NCBI RefSeq assembly: GCF_026283945.1 | Contig: NZ_JAPDPC010000001.1 | Span: 806,001 to 870,000 of the forward strand | DNA: 64,000 nt | Origin: Dyella humicola | GTDB lineage: Bacteria; Pseudomonadota; Gammaproteobacteria; Xanthomonadales; Rhodanobacteraceae | Direction: 5' to 3' | Part shown: positions 16,140-26,045 of the stretch, in pieces | Layout of the letters: each line of letters opens with the position of its first letter | Numbering within the stretch: position 1 is the stretch's first letter | Position numbers and translations under genes: made by a program | The notes under the pieces: model-generated | What the model was told of the DNA's origin: nothing | Seen by the model: only the letters and a program-made list of their open reading frames with translations | Databases searched by the model: none

Positions 16140-18806
16140 ATGTCCGAACCTTCCCGCGAAGCACGCGCCGATGCCTTGCTCGATTCCGTACAGGAAGAGC
16201 GAAGCCGTCGCCTGAAAATTTTCCTCGGTGCAGCCCCGGGCGTCGGCAAGACCTTTGCCATGCTCTCGGCCGCGCGCGAGCTGAAGCGGCAGGGCGTGGA
16301 TGTAGTGATCGGCCTGGTCGAAACTCACGGCCGTCCGGAAACCTCGGCGCTGCTCGAAGGACTCGAGCAGCTGCCGCGTCGGCCGGTGACTTATCGCGGG
16401 CGCGACTTCACCGAGTTCGACCTCGACGCCGCCTTGCAGCGGCGCCCCGAGGTGATCCTGGTCGACGAGCTGGCGCATAGTAATTTGCCCGGCGGCCGTC
16501 ACGAGCGTCGCTGGCAGGACATCTCAGAGCTGCTTGATGCTGGCATCGAGGTCTATACCGCACTCAATGTGCAGCATCTGGAAAGCCTCAACGACCAGGT
16601 GCGGCGCATCACCAATGTCACCGTGCGCGAAACGGTGCCGGATGCCTTCCTCGATCAGGCGCGCGATATCGTGCTGGTCGACCTGCCACCGCGCGAGCTG
16701 ATCCAGCGCCTCAAACAGGGCAAGGTCTACGTGCCGGAAACGGCCGCCGCCGCGCTAGATGCGTTCTTCTCGCCGACCAACCTGGTCGCGCTGCGCGAGC
16801 TGGCGGTGGACACGGTGGCCGGCCATGTCGACAGCGACCTGCGCGAGCACATGCTGGCGCGTGGTGGCGCCATGCCGGTACGTCGCCGCGTGCTCGCCGC
16901 CATCGACGGACACTCGCAAAGCGAGTATCTGGTACGGATCGCAAGGCGCATCGCCGAGCGGCGCGGTGCGCCGTGGAGCGTGGCCTTTGTCGACACCAGC
17001 GCCACGCTCGACAAGGCGCGAGGGGAGCGGTTGGATGCCGCCATGCGTCTGGCCCGCCGTCTCGGTGGCGACACCGTGGTATTGCGCGGTCACGCGATCG
17101 CCGATGAATTGATTGCTCATGCCGATCGTGAAGGCATCGGCCAGATCATTCTCGGCCGCACGCGCGAGCGATTCCTGGCACGCATGCTGGGGCGATCACT
17201 GACGCAGCTGCTATTGCGTCGCGGCGCGCATCTCGAACTCACGATCATCGCCACGCCGACCGAGCGTGCAAAGTCGCGCCTGCGCCTGCGCATGCCCGGC
17301 GGCCGCGGGCGTCGGGATGAGTACATCTACGCCACGCTGGCCACCCTGGTCGCGTTTGCGTTGTCGTTCATCGCGGACCGCTATCTCTCCGTTGCCAACC
17401 TCTCGCTGATCTTCCTCACGGCCGTGCTGGTGGTGGCCGTGCGCACGCGCATGGCCGTGGCCGTATACACGGCGATCCTCTGTTTCCTTGGTTATAACTT
17501 CTTCTTTGCGCCACCGCGCTACACCCTGGCCATCGCCAACTTCGACGATGTGCTGGCGGTCTGCTTGTTCCTGGTGGCGGCGCTGGTTTGCAGCCGGCTG
17601 GCAACGCAGCTGGCCAGTCAAGTGGAGTCGATGCGCGCGGCGCATGCGCATGCGCGTGCCTTGCTTGCGTTGGGGCAGCGGCTGTCCACCAGTACCGATG
17701 CTGCCGGCATCCGCGCGGCGGGTGCCGTCGCCCTGGCTCATGCACTACGTTGCGACACTGCCATCCTGGCGCGTGATGCCAGCCAGGTGCTTCGCGTGGT
17801 GGCGTCGTCGCCGCGCGACTTCCCGCTGCTTACGCAGGATCTGGCGGCGTCCAGCTGGAGCGAACAACACGCCGAGCAGGCGGGCCGCTACACCGACACG
17901 CTCAATGCAGCTCCTTGCTGGGCGCTGCCGCTGGGCAACGAGGAGAATCGGCTGGGCGTGGCAGCCTTGCGTTTCCCGTCTGATCAAGGTGAGCCTTCGC
18001 CTGATCAGCGTAGCCTCGCGCTGGCGATGGTGCAGGACATCGGCCAGGCGCTTCAGCGTGCGCGCCTTGCCGAAGAGCTGGAGGGCGCGCGGGTGCAGGG
18101 CGAGACCGAGCGCTTGCGCAATGCACTCCTCTCTTCCGTCTCGCACGACCTGCGTTCACCACTCGCGTCGATGATCGGCTCCGCCGGCACGCTGGCCAGC
18201 TATGGTGATCAGCTGCCGCCCGGTGAACGGCACGAACTGCTCGAAGCCATCCTTGGTGAAGGCCAGCGGCTCGATCGCTACATCCAGAATCTGCTCGACA
18301 TGACCAAGTTGGGCCACGGGACGCTCAAGCTCAATCGCGACTGGACCGATGTGGCCGAAATTGTGGCCGCGTCCACCACGCGCCTGCGCAAGTTGTTCCC
18401 GGACCTGAAGCTGGTGACCGAACTGCCACCGGGAACGCTATTGCTTTATGTGCATCCGGCGCTGATCGAACAGGCCTTGTTCAACATCCTGGAGAACGCG
18501 GCACGCTTCTCGCCGCCGGGTGAGCCGGTGCGCGTGGTGGTGCGTTCGAAAGGCGAGCAGTTGCAGATCGATGTCATCGACCGCGGCCCGGGTATTCCCG
18601 AGGACGAGCGGGCGCTCATCTTCGACATGTTCTATTCGGTTTCGCGCGGTGATCGGGCGCCACAGGGCACGGGACTTGGGCTGGCCATCTGCCGCGGCAT
18701 GATCGGCGCGCATGGCGGCAGCGTGGAGGCCTTGCCCGGCGAGGGGAGAGGCACCACCATTCGCATAACCCTGCCGTTGCCGGCGCCGCCCGACCAACCC
18801 GGATAA
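16140..18806 (+). CDS. kdpD: Sensor histidine kinase KdpD
   Basis: An 888-aa potassium/turgor sensor. In order it has the N-terminal KdpD domain with a P-loop (GAAPGVGKTFAML, about residues 30-42), a universal-stress-like domain (about 250-370), four membrane helices (about 395-495), a GAF-like linker, the HisKA domain with phospho-acceptor His669 in SSVSHDLRSPLASM, and the ATPase domain (NILENAARFSPPG, DRGPGIP, GTGLGLAICRG). It phosphorylates KdpE to switch on kdp when potassium is scarce. It begins 40 bp after kdpC and is followed closely by kdpE. Confidence 0.96.
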   Translation: MSEPSREARADALLDSVQEERSRRLKIFLGAAPGVGKTFAMLSAARELKRQGVDVVIGLVETHGRPETSALLEGLEQLPRRPVTYRGRDFTEFDLDAALQRRPEVILVDELAHSNLPGGRHERRWQDISELLDAGIEVYTALNVQHLESLNDQVRRITNVTVRETVPDAFLDQARDIVLVDLPPRELIQRLKQGKVYVPETAAAALDAFFSPTNLVALRELAVDTVAGHVDSDLREHMLARGGAMPVRRRVLAAIDGHSQSEYLVRIARRIAERRGAPWSVAFVDTSATLDKARGERLDAAMRLARRLGGDTVVLRGHAIADELIAHADREGIGQIILGRTRERFLARMLGRSLTQLLLRRGAHLELTIIATPTERAKSRLRLRMPGGRGRRDEYIYATLATLVAFALSFIADRYLSVANLSLIFLTAVLVVAVRTRMAVAVYTAILCFLGYNFFFAPPRYTLAIANFDDVLAVCLFLVAALVCSRLATQLASQVESMRAAHAHARALLALGQRLSTSTDAAGIRAAGAVALAHALRCDTAILARDASQVLRVVASSPRDFPLLTQDLAASSWSEQHAEQAGRYTDTLNAAPCWALPLGNEENRLGVAALRFPSDQGEPSPDQRSLALAMVQDIGQALQRARLAEELEGARVQGETERLRNALLSSVSHDLRSPLASMIGSAGTLASYGDQLPPGERHELLEAILGEGQRLDRYIQNLLDMTKLGHGTLKLNRDWTDVAEIVAASTTRLRKLFPDLKLVTELPPGTLLLYVHPALIEQALFNILENAARFSPPGEPVRVVVRSKGEQLQIDVIDRGPGIPEDERALIFDMFYSVSRGDRAPQGTGLGLAICRGMIGAHGGSVEALPGEGRGTTIRITLPLPAPPDQPG

Positions 18807-18817
18807 CCTCAGCCCCA

Positions 18818-19513
18818 ATGACTGCTGCCACTCCCTGCGTTCTAGTGATCGATGACGAGGCGCAGATCCGCAAGTTCCTCGATATAGGCTTGCGTGCCGA
18901 AGGCTACGAGGTGCTGTTGGCGGCCAATGGCGCTGATGGCTTGGCGCTTGCTGCAACACGCTCCCCCGACCTGGTCATCCTGGATATCGGCTTGCCGGAT
19001 CGCGAGGGGCACGATGTACTTGCCGAACTAAGGCAATGGAGTCACGTGCCGGTACTGATGTTGTCGGTGCGCGATGCCGAAAGCGACAAGGTGAAGGCGC
19101 TCGACGCCGGGGCCAACGATTACGTCACCAAGCCTTTTGGTATCCAGGAACTGATGGCGCGGCTGCGCGCCATGTTGCGTTCCCGCCCGGGGGAGCCGGA
19201 GGCTCCGCAGCGCTACGACGACGGTCACCTGATGATCGATCTGGCGCGCCGTGAAGTCATGCTGGATGGCGCCTTGCTCGCGCTCACCCGCAAGGAGTAC
19301 GCCGTACTCGCCACCCTGGTACGCCATGTCGGCCGCGTGGTCACCCAGCAGCAACTGCTGCGCGATATCTGGGGCGCCACCCATACGCACGACAGCCATT
19401 ACCTGCGCATCGTGGTGGGCAAACTGCGCCAGAAACTGGGCGATGACCCGGCCACCCCGCGTTGGCTGAAAACCGAGCCCGGCGTGGGCTACCGCTTTAT
19501 CAGTGGGGTCTAA
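18818..19513 (+). CDS. kdpE: Response regulator KdpE
   Basis: A 231-aa OmpR-family regulator and partner of KdpD. The receiver domain has the acidic pair in VIDDE, phospho-acceptor Asp56 in LVILDIGLPD and Lys in YVTKPFG. A winged-helix DNA-binding domain (about residues 135-228) ends with KTEPGVGYRF. It activates the kdp promoter upstream of kdpF. It is the last gene of the locus, with 11 bp from kdpD. Confidence 0.95.
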   Translation: MTAATPCVLVIDDEAQIRKFLDIGLRAEGYEVLLAANGADGLALAATRSPDLVILDIGLPDREGHDVLAELRQWSHVPVLMLSVRDAESDKVKALDAGANDYVTKPFGIQELMARLRAMLRSRPGEPEAPQRYDDGHLMIDLARREVMLDGALLALTRKEYAVLATLVRHVGRVVTQQQLLRDIWGATHTHDSHYLRIVVGKLRQKLGDDPATPRWLKTEPGVGYRFISGV

Positions 19514-19753
19514 GCGGCAATTTGCTGCTTCTGGCTGTCGCAGCCCGTGAGAGCCGCCAGTGGTCTGATTCCCCGGGCTTTTTAGGCCATGCCGGGCAAG
19601 CGGGGAGGGTGCAAGACCGACAGAGTCATGAGCACGGGCCCCAGGTCAATCTCTGTACTCGGCGTGTGGCACGGTTATGATAGCGACCAGTTCAACCATC
19701 CCGGTGCTGACTGCCCAAGAACGCAGCGCCGGCTTCAAGAGGAAACGAAATCC

Positions 19754-20290
19754 ATGGCACGTGGCATCAACAAAGTCATCATCGTCGGCAATCTCGGCGC
19801 GGACCCGGAAACCCGCTACACCGGCAACGGCACAGCGATCACCAGCATCCGTATCGCCACTTCAGAGAACTGGACCGACAAGCAGAGCGGCGAAAAGCAG
19901 GAGCGCACCGAGTGGCATCGCGTGAAGCTGTTCGGCCGCCTGGCGGAAATTGCCGGCGAATACCTGAAGAAGGGTCGCCAGGTCTATATCGAAGGTTCGC
20001 TGCGCACCGACAAGTACACCGACAAGGACGGCGTCGAGCGCTTTAGCACCGACATCATCGCCGCGGAAATGCAGATGCTCGGTGGCGGCTCAGAAGGCGC
20101 CGGCGCGGGTGGTGGCGGTGGCGGCGGTTATCGCGAGCGCCCGCAGGGCGGCGGCGGTGGCCAGCCGCGCCAAGGCAGCGGTGGTGGTGGCCAGTCCCGC
20201 GGTGGCGACAATTACGGCGGCCAGCAGCGCCAGTCCGCACCGCCGCTGGTGCAGAACAACAGCTTCGATGACGACGATATTCCCTTCTGA
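19754..20290 (+). CDS. ssb: Single-stranded DNA-binding protein
   Basis: A 178-aa SSB. The N-terminal OB fold (residues 1-110, starting [18 protein letters not shown]) binds single-stranded DNA as a tetramer. The long Gly/Gln-rich linker (about 113-165) and acidic tip DDDDIPF are the protein-interaction tail that recruits replication and repair partners. The ribosome site aagaggaaacg precedes the ATG at 19754. It is the last recognisably core gene before the accessory region, which begins just past its terminator. Confidence 0.97.
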   Translation: MARGINKVIIVGNLGADPETRYTGNGTAITSIRIATSENWTDKQSGEKQERTEWHRVKLFGRLAEIAGEYLKKGRQVYIEGSLRTDKYTDKDGVERFSTDIIAAEMQMLGGGSEGAGAGGGGGGGYRERPQGGGGGQPRQGSGGGGQSRGGDNYGGQQRQSAPPLVQNNSFDDDDIPF

Positions 20291-20373
20291 AGATGCTAAA
20301 ACGAGTGGTGTCAATTTACATTAAGCATCGCTGACTTAAATTATAGAAATATCAAATACTTTTGAAGAAATGG

Positions 20374-20414
20374 CCCGCAGTGGAGATGTCAATTTCCGCT
20401 GCGGGTTTTTCTTT
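20374..20414 (+). terminator. Intrinsic terminator of ssb
   Basis: A 12-bp stem (arm cccgcagtggag at 20374-20385 with its partner at 20394-20405, two G-T wobbles, 8-base loop) is followed by TTTTTCTTT. This is a textbook rho-independent terminator 84 bp after the ssb stop. The integrase module begins about 85 bp beyond it. Confidence 0.9.
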
Positions 20415-20496
20415 GCCCCTTCGGGGTATTTGATCTTGCCAAGTGAGACATCGTCAGGTTAAAAGAGTTGCCAGATAACGAGCGTGAAGTTCGGTC

Positions 20497-21702
20497 ATGA
20501 AGATTGAAAGTCTCAAGCATCCTTCTGGTCAGATTCTTCCGATGCTTCTGGATGAGGTCGGCCTTCCCGTGGTGGGACCCAATGAGTGGATCCTTTCTCG
20601 CTATCAGCGATCGGAGAACACGCTTCGGCGCAATTTGGGAGAGCTCGCGATCCTGTACGAATGGGCATCAGGTCTGGGTATCGACATTGATGATCGAATT
20701 GCTTCGGGCCGAGGATTTACCGAAGCAGAGATAACTGGATCACTTTTACCCGAGCTTCGGCGGGATCATAGCCATCGCCACGTGGTGAAAGTCGCGGTGT
20801 CTCCCTCCGTCCAGGTCCAGCGGATCGCAACTTGCGCCGCCTACTTAGGCTGGATGTTGGACGCTGTCACTGCGCTGACGCTCCGCAAAGATGAGCGCAG
20901 CGTACTCGCGGGGACAAAGGATCGCTTGTTCAAGCTGTTGAGCGGCGCCATGCCTTCAGATGCGGGTAGCCCAAAGCCGGCGCAAGAACGCCTATTGAGC
21001 GAGACCCAAAGGCGCTTCTTGATCGCAGAATTGCTCACGGTCAACGAACAACATGGGTCCGCGCGTAAACACGCGATACGTCGGCGCGACAACGTGGCAA
21101 TCATGCTCATGCTCATCTGCGGAGTTCGCATCGGTGAGCTTCTGGGAATGAGAGTGGAAGATGTTCAGTTCGGTGCGCTGACAACGGTGTTCGTGCAGCG
21201 CCGGCCGATCGACCCCGATGATCCACGGACGCACCGGCCGTTGGTGAAGCGCCAGTCCAGAACGCTTTGGCTCGATACGAAATTTGCAGCAATCGTAAAC
21301 GAGTACATTCTGCATAGCCGCGAGGTTCTCTTGACCAACGCGCGCCGCGACACGGACTATCTCATCGTAAGCGACGAAGGTCTGCCGCTTTCGATCAATC
21401 GCATGTATCGCATTTGCACGGCGTTGGTGCGGAAATTTCCGGGCAAGTTACCGAGTCGCCTTTCGCCGCACTCCTTGCGGCACTCGTTTTCATCGGATCT
21501 CGAAAAGGCTCTGCGGGAAAACGGCATTGAGGAGCACCGGCGCCGTCAACATCTCGCGCTGCTCAGAGGAGATAGCAGCTTGGAGTCGCAGGACGTCTAC
21601 ATTGCTACCGAAATCAACGAGGCAGCGAATCGCATTCTTTTGGCGAACCAGAAGAAAGCCATCGAACAGGCTGACAGTGTGAACGAACGTCTGCCCTTCT
21701 AA
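20497..21702 (+). CDS. Tyrosine recombinase 1 of the integrase module
   Basis: A 401-aa site-specific recombinase. The catalytic set is visible: Arg211 in GVRIGELLG, His325 and Arg328 in HSLRHS, and Tyr368 in SQDVYIATE. An N-terminal SAM-like core-binding domain precedes it (about residues 20-150). It is the first of three recombinase genes read in one direction just after ssb, each presumably needed for one strand-exchange complex. In size it corresponds to TnpA of Tn554-like elements. Its codon use is less GC-rich than ssb. The next gene starts 33 bp later. Confidence 0.85.
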   Translation: MKIESLKHPSGQILPMLLDEVGLPVVGPNEWILSRYQRSENTLRRNLGELAILYEWASGLGIDIDDRIASGRGFTEAEITGSLLPELRRDHSHRHVVKVAVSPSVQVQRIATCAAYLGWMLDAVTALTLRKDERSVLAGTKDRLFKLLSGAMPSDAGSPKPAQERLLSETQRRFLIAELLTVNEQHGSARKHAIRRRDNVAIMLMLICGVRIGELLGMRVEDVQFGALTTVFVQRRPIDPDDPRTHRPLVKRQSRTLWLDTKFAAIVNEYILHSREVLLTNARRDTDYLIVSDEGLPLSINRMYRICTALVRKFPGKLPSRLSPHSLRHSFSSDLEKALRENGIEEHRRRQHLALLRGDSSLESQDVYIATEINEAANRILLANQKKAIEQADSVNERLPF

Positions 21703-21735
21703 TCCAACGACCACCAGTCAACAAACTCTCTCACC

Positions 21736-23373
21736 ATGAATCTGCATAGCATCTCGACAAAGATCGCGCCCCTTCCTCTAAATGAGCAGATATCGACATT
21801 CGGATGGCGAGCAATACCGGGTAGCTTCATCACCAGAGAAGGCGTACCTGTCGATTGCAGTGACGACACGTGGACATTCGCGGATACAGGGGGCGTAAGG
21901 CGATGCAACTTCAAAAAAATCGCCAACCCCAGGTTGCGTTGGAGCTTGATGCGTCGCGTGATGCATTGCGCTGAAACCGTTTCCACCAGTGCAGCGGTCC
22001 TGATCTATAAGGATTTCTTAGGAGAAGTGATTAGTCGGGAGACCGAGTTCGAGTTGGATGCGTCTTGCCCCGATGAGTTGTTTCGAGATCGCTTAGCATC
22101 TTTGATTAAGAAAACAATAAAGGATGCAAGGAAGAAGAAGAGATTGTTTCAGATGCACCGCCTGGTGAGATGGTATGTGTGGTGTGCGGCCAACTTTCCA
22201 GAAGCTGGCTTTTCGTTGAGTTACGCCGCGACGCTGGATGGAATGGTTATTCCTGGTAACCCGAAGGGTCAGGCCGTCAAGGACGAGGATCCAGAGACAG
22301 GACCCTTCGACTTGTCGCTTGAGCTTCCGGTGATTGTCAGGGCGCTACAGAACGACGACAGCGAAACATACGAGCATCTTCAAGAGCGCGCCGCCGTTGC
22401 TCTCTGTCTTGCCCTTGGTCGCAATCCCGCAAACTTCATCTTTCTTGATCAAGGTGATCTGCGAGATCTGACGCTAGGCATCGAGGATGTGGACCCCTGC
22501 TATCAGCTTGCTGTCCCACGCATCAAAAAGAGCCTAATCAGTCCAAGGCAAGACTTTCAGTTGGAAACACTCGAAGCGGCATTTGCGGCTCACGTGCTCG
22601 CTTTGAGTCGGGCAAGCGCGGGTAAACCGGTTGAGGTACTTACTGAAGAAGGTATCGTGACCAGCGATGTGCAGCCCCTATTTCGTCGCCGGAAGATCAA
22701 TCAAAAGCCCGTTCCAACTTCCGCTGTGCATCGAGCTCTTCGCCCTGTAACGAACTTTATAAATGTCTTACTAAAGTCCTTCGTTAAGCGTCACAACATT
22801 CTGTCGCCGATAACCATGACGCCTCTTATCGTGAGCGCGCGCCGGTTCCGCTATACCTTGGCGACGTCTCTGGTGGATCAGGGAATTAGCCGTCGCGAGC
22901 TTGCGCGAGTCCTCGATCACTCGGATACGCAACACGTTCAAGTCTACTTCGAGCTGAGAAGTCGAATCATTCGCCATCTGGAGGCGGCTCAGGCGAAGCT
23001 GTTTGGAACGTATCTCGGATATTTCAAGGGGCGATTCATCCACTCGGCTGACGAGGCTGAAACAGCAGGTCGAAGTGACAAAGCGCTGTCTTTTATCCCC
23101 GAATCACACCCGACAGATTCGATTGACATCGGCATGTGTGGAGAGCAGCGCTTGTGCGGACTAGATCCGCCGTTCAGCTGCTATCTGTGTCCGAAGTTCC
23201 GGCCCTACGTGCATGCCAACCACGACAACGTGTTGGCCGTTCTCCTCGCCGAACGTGAAGATCGTCTGGCGAAGTACGAAAGTGTCCGGTTGGGCATCCA
23301 GATCGACGACGTGATCTTTGCGGTGGGTCAGGTCATTGCAGAAGTGGAGAAGCTTGCCTATGTTGAAGCCTAA
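21736..23373 (+). CDS. Tyrosine recombinase 2, with altered active site
   Basis: A 545-aa recombinase-like protein. The C-terminal catalytic region has Arg229 (LALGRNPANF), SARRFRYTLATSL (Arg372 as the second catalytic Arg) and VLDHSDTQHVQVYFE with candidate nucleophile Tyr404. The residue where most family members have His (the H of HxxR) is Arg369, so activity may be changed. The C-terminal tail has a four-Cys pattern (MCGEQRLCGLDPPFSCYLC), probably a zinc-binding knuckle. The gene overlaps the next recombinase by 14 bp. I read it as the second subunit of a heteromeric integrase. Confidence 0.75.
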   Translation: MNLHSISTKIAPLPLNEQISTFGWRAIPGSFITREGVPVDCSDDTWTFADTGGVRRCNFKKIANPRLRWSLMRRVMHCAETVSTSAAVLIYKDFLGEVISRETEFELDASCPDELFRDRLASLIKKTIKDARKKKRLFQMHRLVRWYVWCAANFPEAGFSLSYAATLDGMVIPGNPKGQAVKDEDPETGPFDLSLELPVIVRALQNDDSETYEHLQERAAVALCLALGRNPANFIFLDQGDLRDLTLGIEDVDPCYQLAVPRIKKSLISPRQDFQLETLEAAFAAHVLALSRASAGKPVEVLTEEGIVTSDVQPLFRRRKINQKPVPTSAVHRALRPVTNFINVLLKSFVKRHNILSPITMTPLIVSARRFRYTLATSLVDQGISRRELARVLDHSDTQHVQVYFELRSRIIRHLEAAQAKLFGTYLGYFKGRFIHSADEAETAGRSDKALSFIPESHPTDSIDIGMCGEQRLCGLDPPFSCYLCPKFRPYVHANHDNVLAVLLAEREDRLAKYESVRLGIQIDDVIFAVGQVIAEVEKLAYVEA

Positions 23374-25327
23374 GATCAAAGATGGCAGGTCGAATCGAAA
23401 GCCTAAGTCACACCCATTTATTCAGCCCGTCCCGGGAGACGAAGAGGCAAATCTCAAGCTGCTGGTTGAAGCGGCGCAAGCCCTCATGGGAGAAATTGAA
23501 GGCGCAGATTGGGCGACGAATCCATGGGAGATAACTGGCGGGCGGTTGATTGAGCATCCCGGGAAGAACATTTTTCGTGCAGACCTGTTCTTTCGCTCGC
23601 CGGAAAAGAGAGGTTTCGCCAACATCACTGGTCCGTTCGAAGATCTCGCAAAGTCACTCGTGGCTTTGCGATTTAGTCGCTCAAATGCATCACTTTCTAA
23701 CCAACGGACTTTCGTCACCGCTGTCGCGTACGTGGCACAGGAGGCGGCCGGATACCCAGTGTCTGGGTTACGTTCCACGCATCTCGATGCCGCCTGCGCC
23801 AAAATCGCCGAGGACTATTCGAAAGGCGTGGCGTACAACATGCATAAGGCGGTCGCGGAATTCGCGAGTCACTGTGATGCGAATGAATTGTGCCGCGTAC
23901 GGCTTCAGTACAAGTATGCGGCTATGGTGCGTCCTGATGGGACGACCGGGTTCATCGGTCGTCGGCTCGACGATCCTGAAGCGACGGTGCGAGATGAAGC
24001 CAAGATGGCGACTCAGGCCTTGTATCGAATGCTGGGGGCGCTCCATCAACGTGTCCCGGTGGGTCACGAAGGGCGATTGCCCCTGGCTATCTTGTCAATC
24101 TTGGCATGCACGGGATTTCGATTCGGTGAAGCAGTTTCGTTGCTCGTGGACTGTATTCGACCCGGCGAGGGCGGCGGGGTTGGCTTGCGCTATTTCAAAG
24201 GGAAGGCCAAGTTTGGGAGGGCCTCCACGCCACTTGAGACAAGGTGGCTGTCCGGGGCTATGGCGGACATCGTATGCCCCATAGTCCAGGAGATGATCGC
24301 GTTCTGCCAGGCGCCAAGAGACGTTGCCCGGGAGATGCGACGTGTCAACGGACCAGACGTTCGCTTTCTTGAGGCGCTTCCCGAAGGTGCGCGTATTGGA
24401 GTCCTGGATCTCAACGAGCTGGGTATACCGCCGCACGGTTGCGTAAAGTGGCTGCAGGCCAACAGGCGATGGGCGTGTGCAGGGACAACGGCCGAAGATC
24501 TCATTGAGTACTGTCGTAGAGACTTCCATGCTCGTTTTGTTGAGCTGAGATTCGTGGACCAGCATCGGAAGGAGTACTACCTGGAGCACATGCTCTTCTG
24601 CGTGCCGGTGTACCTTTCGCAGATGTCTTCACCAGCCAAGTGGCTGAGTACGGGCTACAGCCATGCGATGTTGGCGGGTTGGATTAAGCGGCGCCTAGAG
24701 CCTCTGGCGCGCGAGTTTGTTCCCGAATTTCTGACATCAATCGACTTCAGTTCGCATGCCTTCCGCCATACGGTAAATACTCTATTGGACGAAGGTGGAC
24801 TGCCTGAATTGTTGCAGACGGATTGGTTTGGCCGCTCCAATCCCCGGGACACCAAGGCGTATCAGCACACGAGCAAAGAGAAGAGAGTGCTTGAAGTGCG
24901 CGCCGACTTGCTCAGCGGGAAGGCACATGGGAGGCTGGCCGATGATCTGAAGAAGATCCCGATTACATTGCGTGAGAGCTATGTCGAAGCCAAGGTCAGG
25001 GCCGTCCATGACGTGGGTCCGGGTGCTTGTGTTCACGACTTCTCACAGCTGCCATGTGAGCGCCATCTGCAATGTACGGGAGATTGTAACGACTACGTTT
25101 GGGCGGAGGACGACGAAGGTCGGGACGAGGAGCTCAAGCGCCAGTGGTCAATGGCAAAGATCGCGCAACGAACGGCCGAAGAGCGATCGACAGGTGATCG
25201 ACCACGTAAAAGCGTTGATTGGAACGCGCACAACGCGAAGAAGCTCAAAACCCTTGAGGAACAGCTTCGGCTTCGAGCCATCGAGCCGTTTGATCCGGAC
25301 GCTTATCTGGAGGAGATCGCAGCATGA
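23360..25327 (+). CDS. Tyrosine recombinase 3 (large)
   Basis: A 655-aa recombinase. The catalytic residues are Arg254 in CTGFRFGEAVSLL, His466, Arg469 and His470 in SSHAFRHTVN, and Tyr501 in TKAYQHTS. A Cys-rich C-terminal segment (CVHDFSQLPCERHLQCTGDC) and a basic, helical tail follow. In size and tail it resembles TnpB of Tn554-type elements. The start at 23360 (MLKPKIKDG) is chosen because it gives a short overlap with the upstream stop; an earlier in-frame start at 23318 would overlap more. The next gene overlaps by 4 bp (ATGA), so this is one coupled operon. Confidence 0.82.
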   Translation: MLKPKIKDGRSNRKPKSHPFIQPVPGDEEANLKLLVEAAQALMGEIEGADWATNPWEITGGRLIEHPGKNIFRADLFFRSPEKRGFANITGPFEDLAKSLVALRFSRSNASLSNQRTFVTAVAYVAQEAAGYPVSGLRSTHLDAACAKIAEDYSKGVAYNMHKAVAEFASHCDANELCRVRLQYKYAAMVRPDGTTGFIGRRLDDPEATVRDEAKMATQALYRMLGALHQRVPVGHEGRLPLAILSILACTGFRFGEAVSLLVDCIRPGEGGGVGLRYFKGKAKFGRASTPLETRWLSGAMADIVCPIVQEMIAFCQAPRDVAREMRRVNGPDVRFLEALPEGARIGVLDLNELGIPPHGCVKWLQANRRWACAGTTAEDLIEYCRRDFHARFVELRFVDQHRKEYYLEHMLFCVPVYLSQMSSPAKWLSTGYSHAMLAGWIKRRLEPLAREFVPEFLTSIDFSSHAFRHTVNTLLDEGGLPELLQTDWFGRSNPRDTKAYQHTSKEKRVLEVRADLLSGKAHGRLADDLKKIPITLRESYVEAKVRAVHDVGPGACVHDFSQLPCERHLQCTGDCNDYVWAEDDEGRDEELKRQWSMAKIAQRTAEERSTGDRPRKSVDWNAHNAKKLKTLEEQLRLRAIEPFDPDAYLEEIAA

Positions 25328-25800
25328 AACTGACTCGATACGGGCGGATGGGGCAGCTGCAAGAGCAGCAAATTGTTCAAGAGCTTGCGCGTTGGGGGCG
25401 CGGTGAGCTGGGGGCGACGCTCACGTGGGAGCACCTGGAAAAGCAGTTTGGCTTCAGCCGGCAGACGTTGAATCAGAAGTCGTCGATCAAAGCAGCCTAT
25501 AAGCTGGCCAAGGAGGCCCTTCAGGGAGGGCTCGTTCGATCAAGGCAGGAAACGGACGATGAAATCAAAGCCCTTAACCAGGAGATAGCCCGACTTCGTC
25601 TGGAGATCGAGCAGTACAAGGATCGAGAGAAGCAATGGAAGCTTCGCTGGCAACGCGTTGCTTTCAATATACGCAAAGCAGGGGTCCAGATGTTTCAGGT
25701 CGATCGTCCGGTCCAGGACAAAAGGCTACCGTCTGCAACAGAATCGGCTAAGGTCATTCAGCTCTTTGACGGCGAGATTCCGCCCAGTGGTCGCGTCTGA
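25324..25800 (+). CDS. Small coiled-coil accessory protein of the integrase module
   Basis: A 158-aa protein with an N-terminal helix-turn-helix-like segment (TWEHLEKQFGFSRQTLNQKS, residues about 36-55) and a coiled coil (DDEIKALNQEIARLRLEIEQ, continuing to about residue 110). It is coupled to the third recombinase through ATGA. Position and shape correspond to TnpC (DUF6262) of Tn554-like elements or to the small third protein of other recombinase-trio modules, which helps choose the recombination site or direction. Family membership is inferred, not shown. Confidence 0.65.
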   Translation: MKLTRYGRMGQLQEQQIVQELARWGRGELGATLTWEHLEKQFGFSRQTLNQKSSIKAAYKLAKEALQGGLVRSRQETDDEIKALNQEIARLRLEIEQYKDREKQWKLRWQRVAFNIRKAGVQMFQVDRPVQDKRLPSATESAKVIQLFDGEIPPSGRV

Positions 25801-25986
25801 TTAACAGGCTGCGCGGAACTTGCGCGCCAATCAGTGTGTCGTAACACTTGCGCTGGGTTGCGCGCAGAAGAGACCGAGCGCCGTCGCGCGACTCGAGAAC
25901 GGGCCACGGGCTCGGAACTGGAACACTACGTTCTAGCGTGGCAGCGTTTGGCTCCAACACCTGTTAGGCGGCCAAGATCTCACGCG

Positions 25987-26045
25987 CGTTAGGGCCTCTA
26001 TTCGAGCTTTCGTGCTGGTCCTCTAGCTCGCGATAGCCCCTAACG
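25987..26045. repeat. Nested inverted repeats after the integrase operon
   Basis: An outer pair CGTTAGGG/CCCTAACG (25987-25994 and 26038-26045) encloses an inner pair CGAGCT/AGCTCG (26003-26008 and 26025-26030), with almost symmetrical 8- and 7-base gaps. A further GTTAGGC lies at 25968. The whole could fold as a 59-base bulged hairpin. The 377-bp gap between the integrase operon and the XRE gene (25801-26177) holds no convincing gene, so this may be a recombination, terminator or regulatory site. Confidence 0.5.

Noticed and set aside
20050-20324. Open frames overlapping the ssb tail
   Set aside because: They are by-products of the Gly-rich linker codons (ggtggcggt) and have no start sites or families.
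25963-26045. Integron attC site suggested by GTTAGGC, GTTAGGGC and CCCCTAAC boxes
   Set aside because: In attC the left box ends in AAC and the right box begins with GTT. Here the order is reversed (GTT on the left, AAC on the right), and no integron integrase is nearby.
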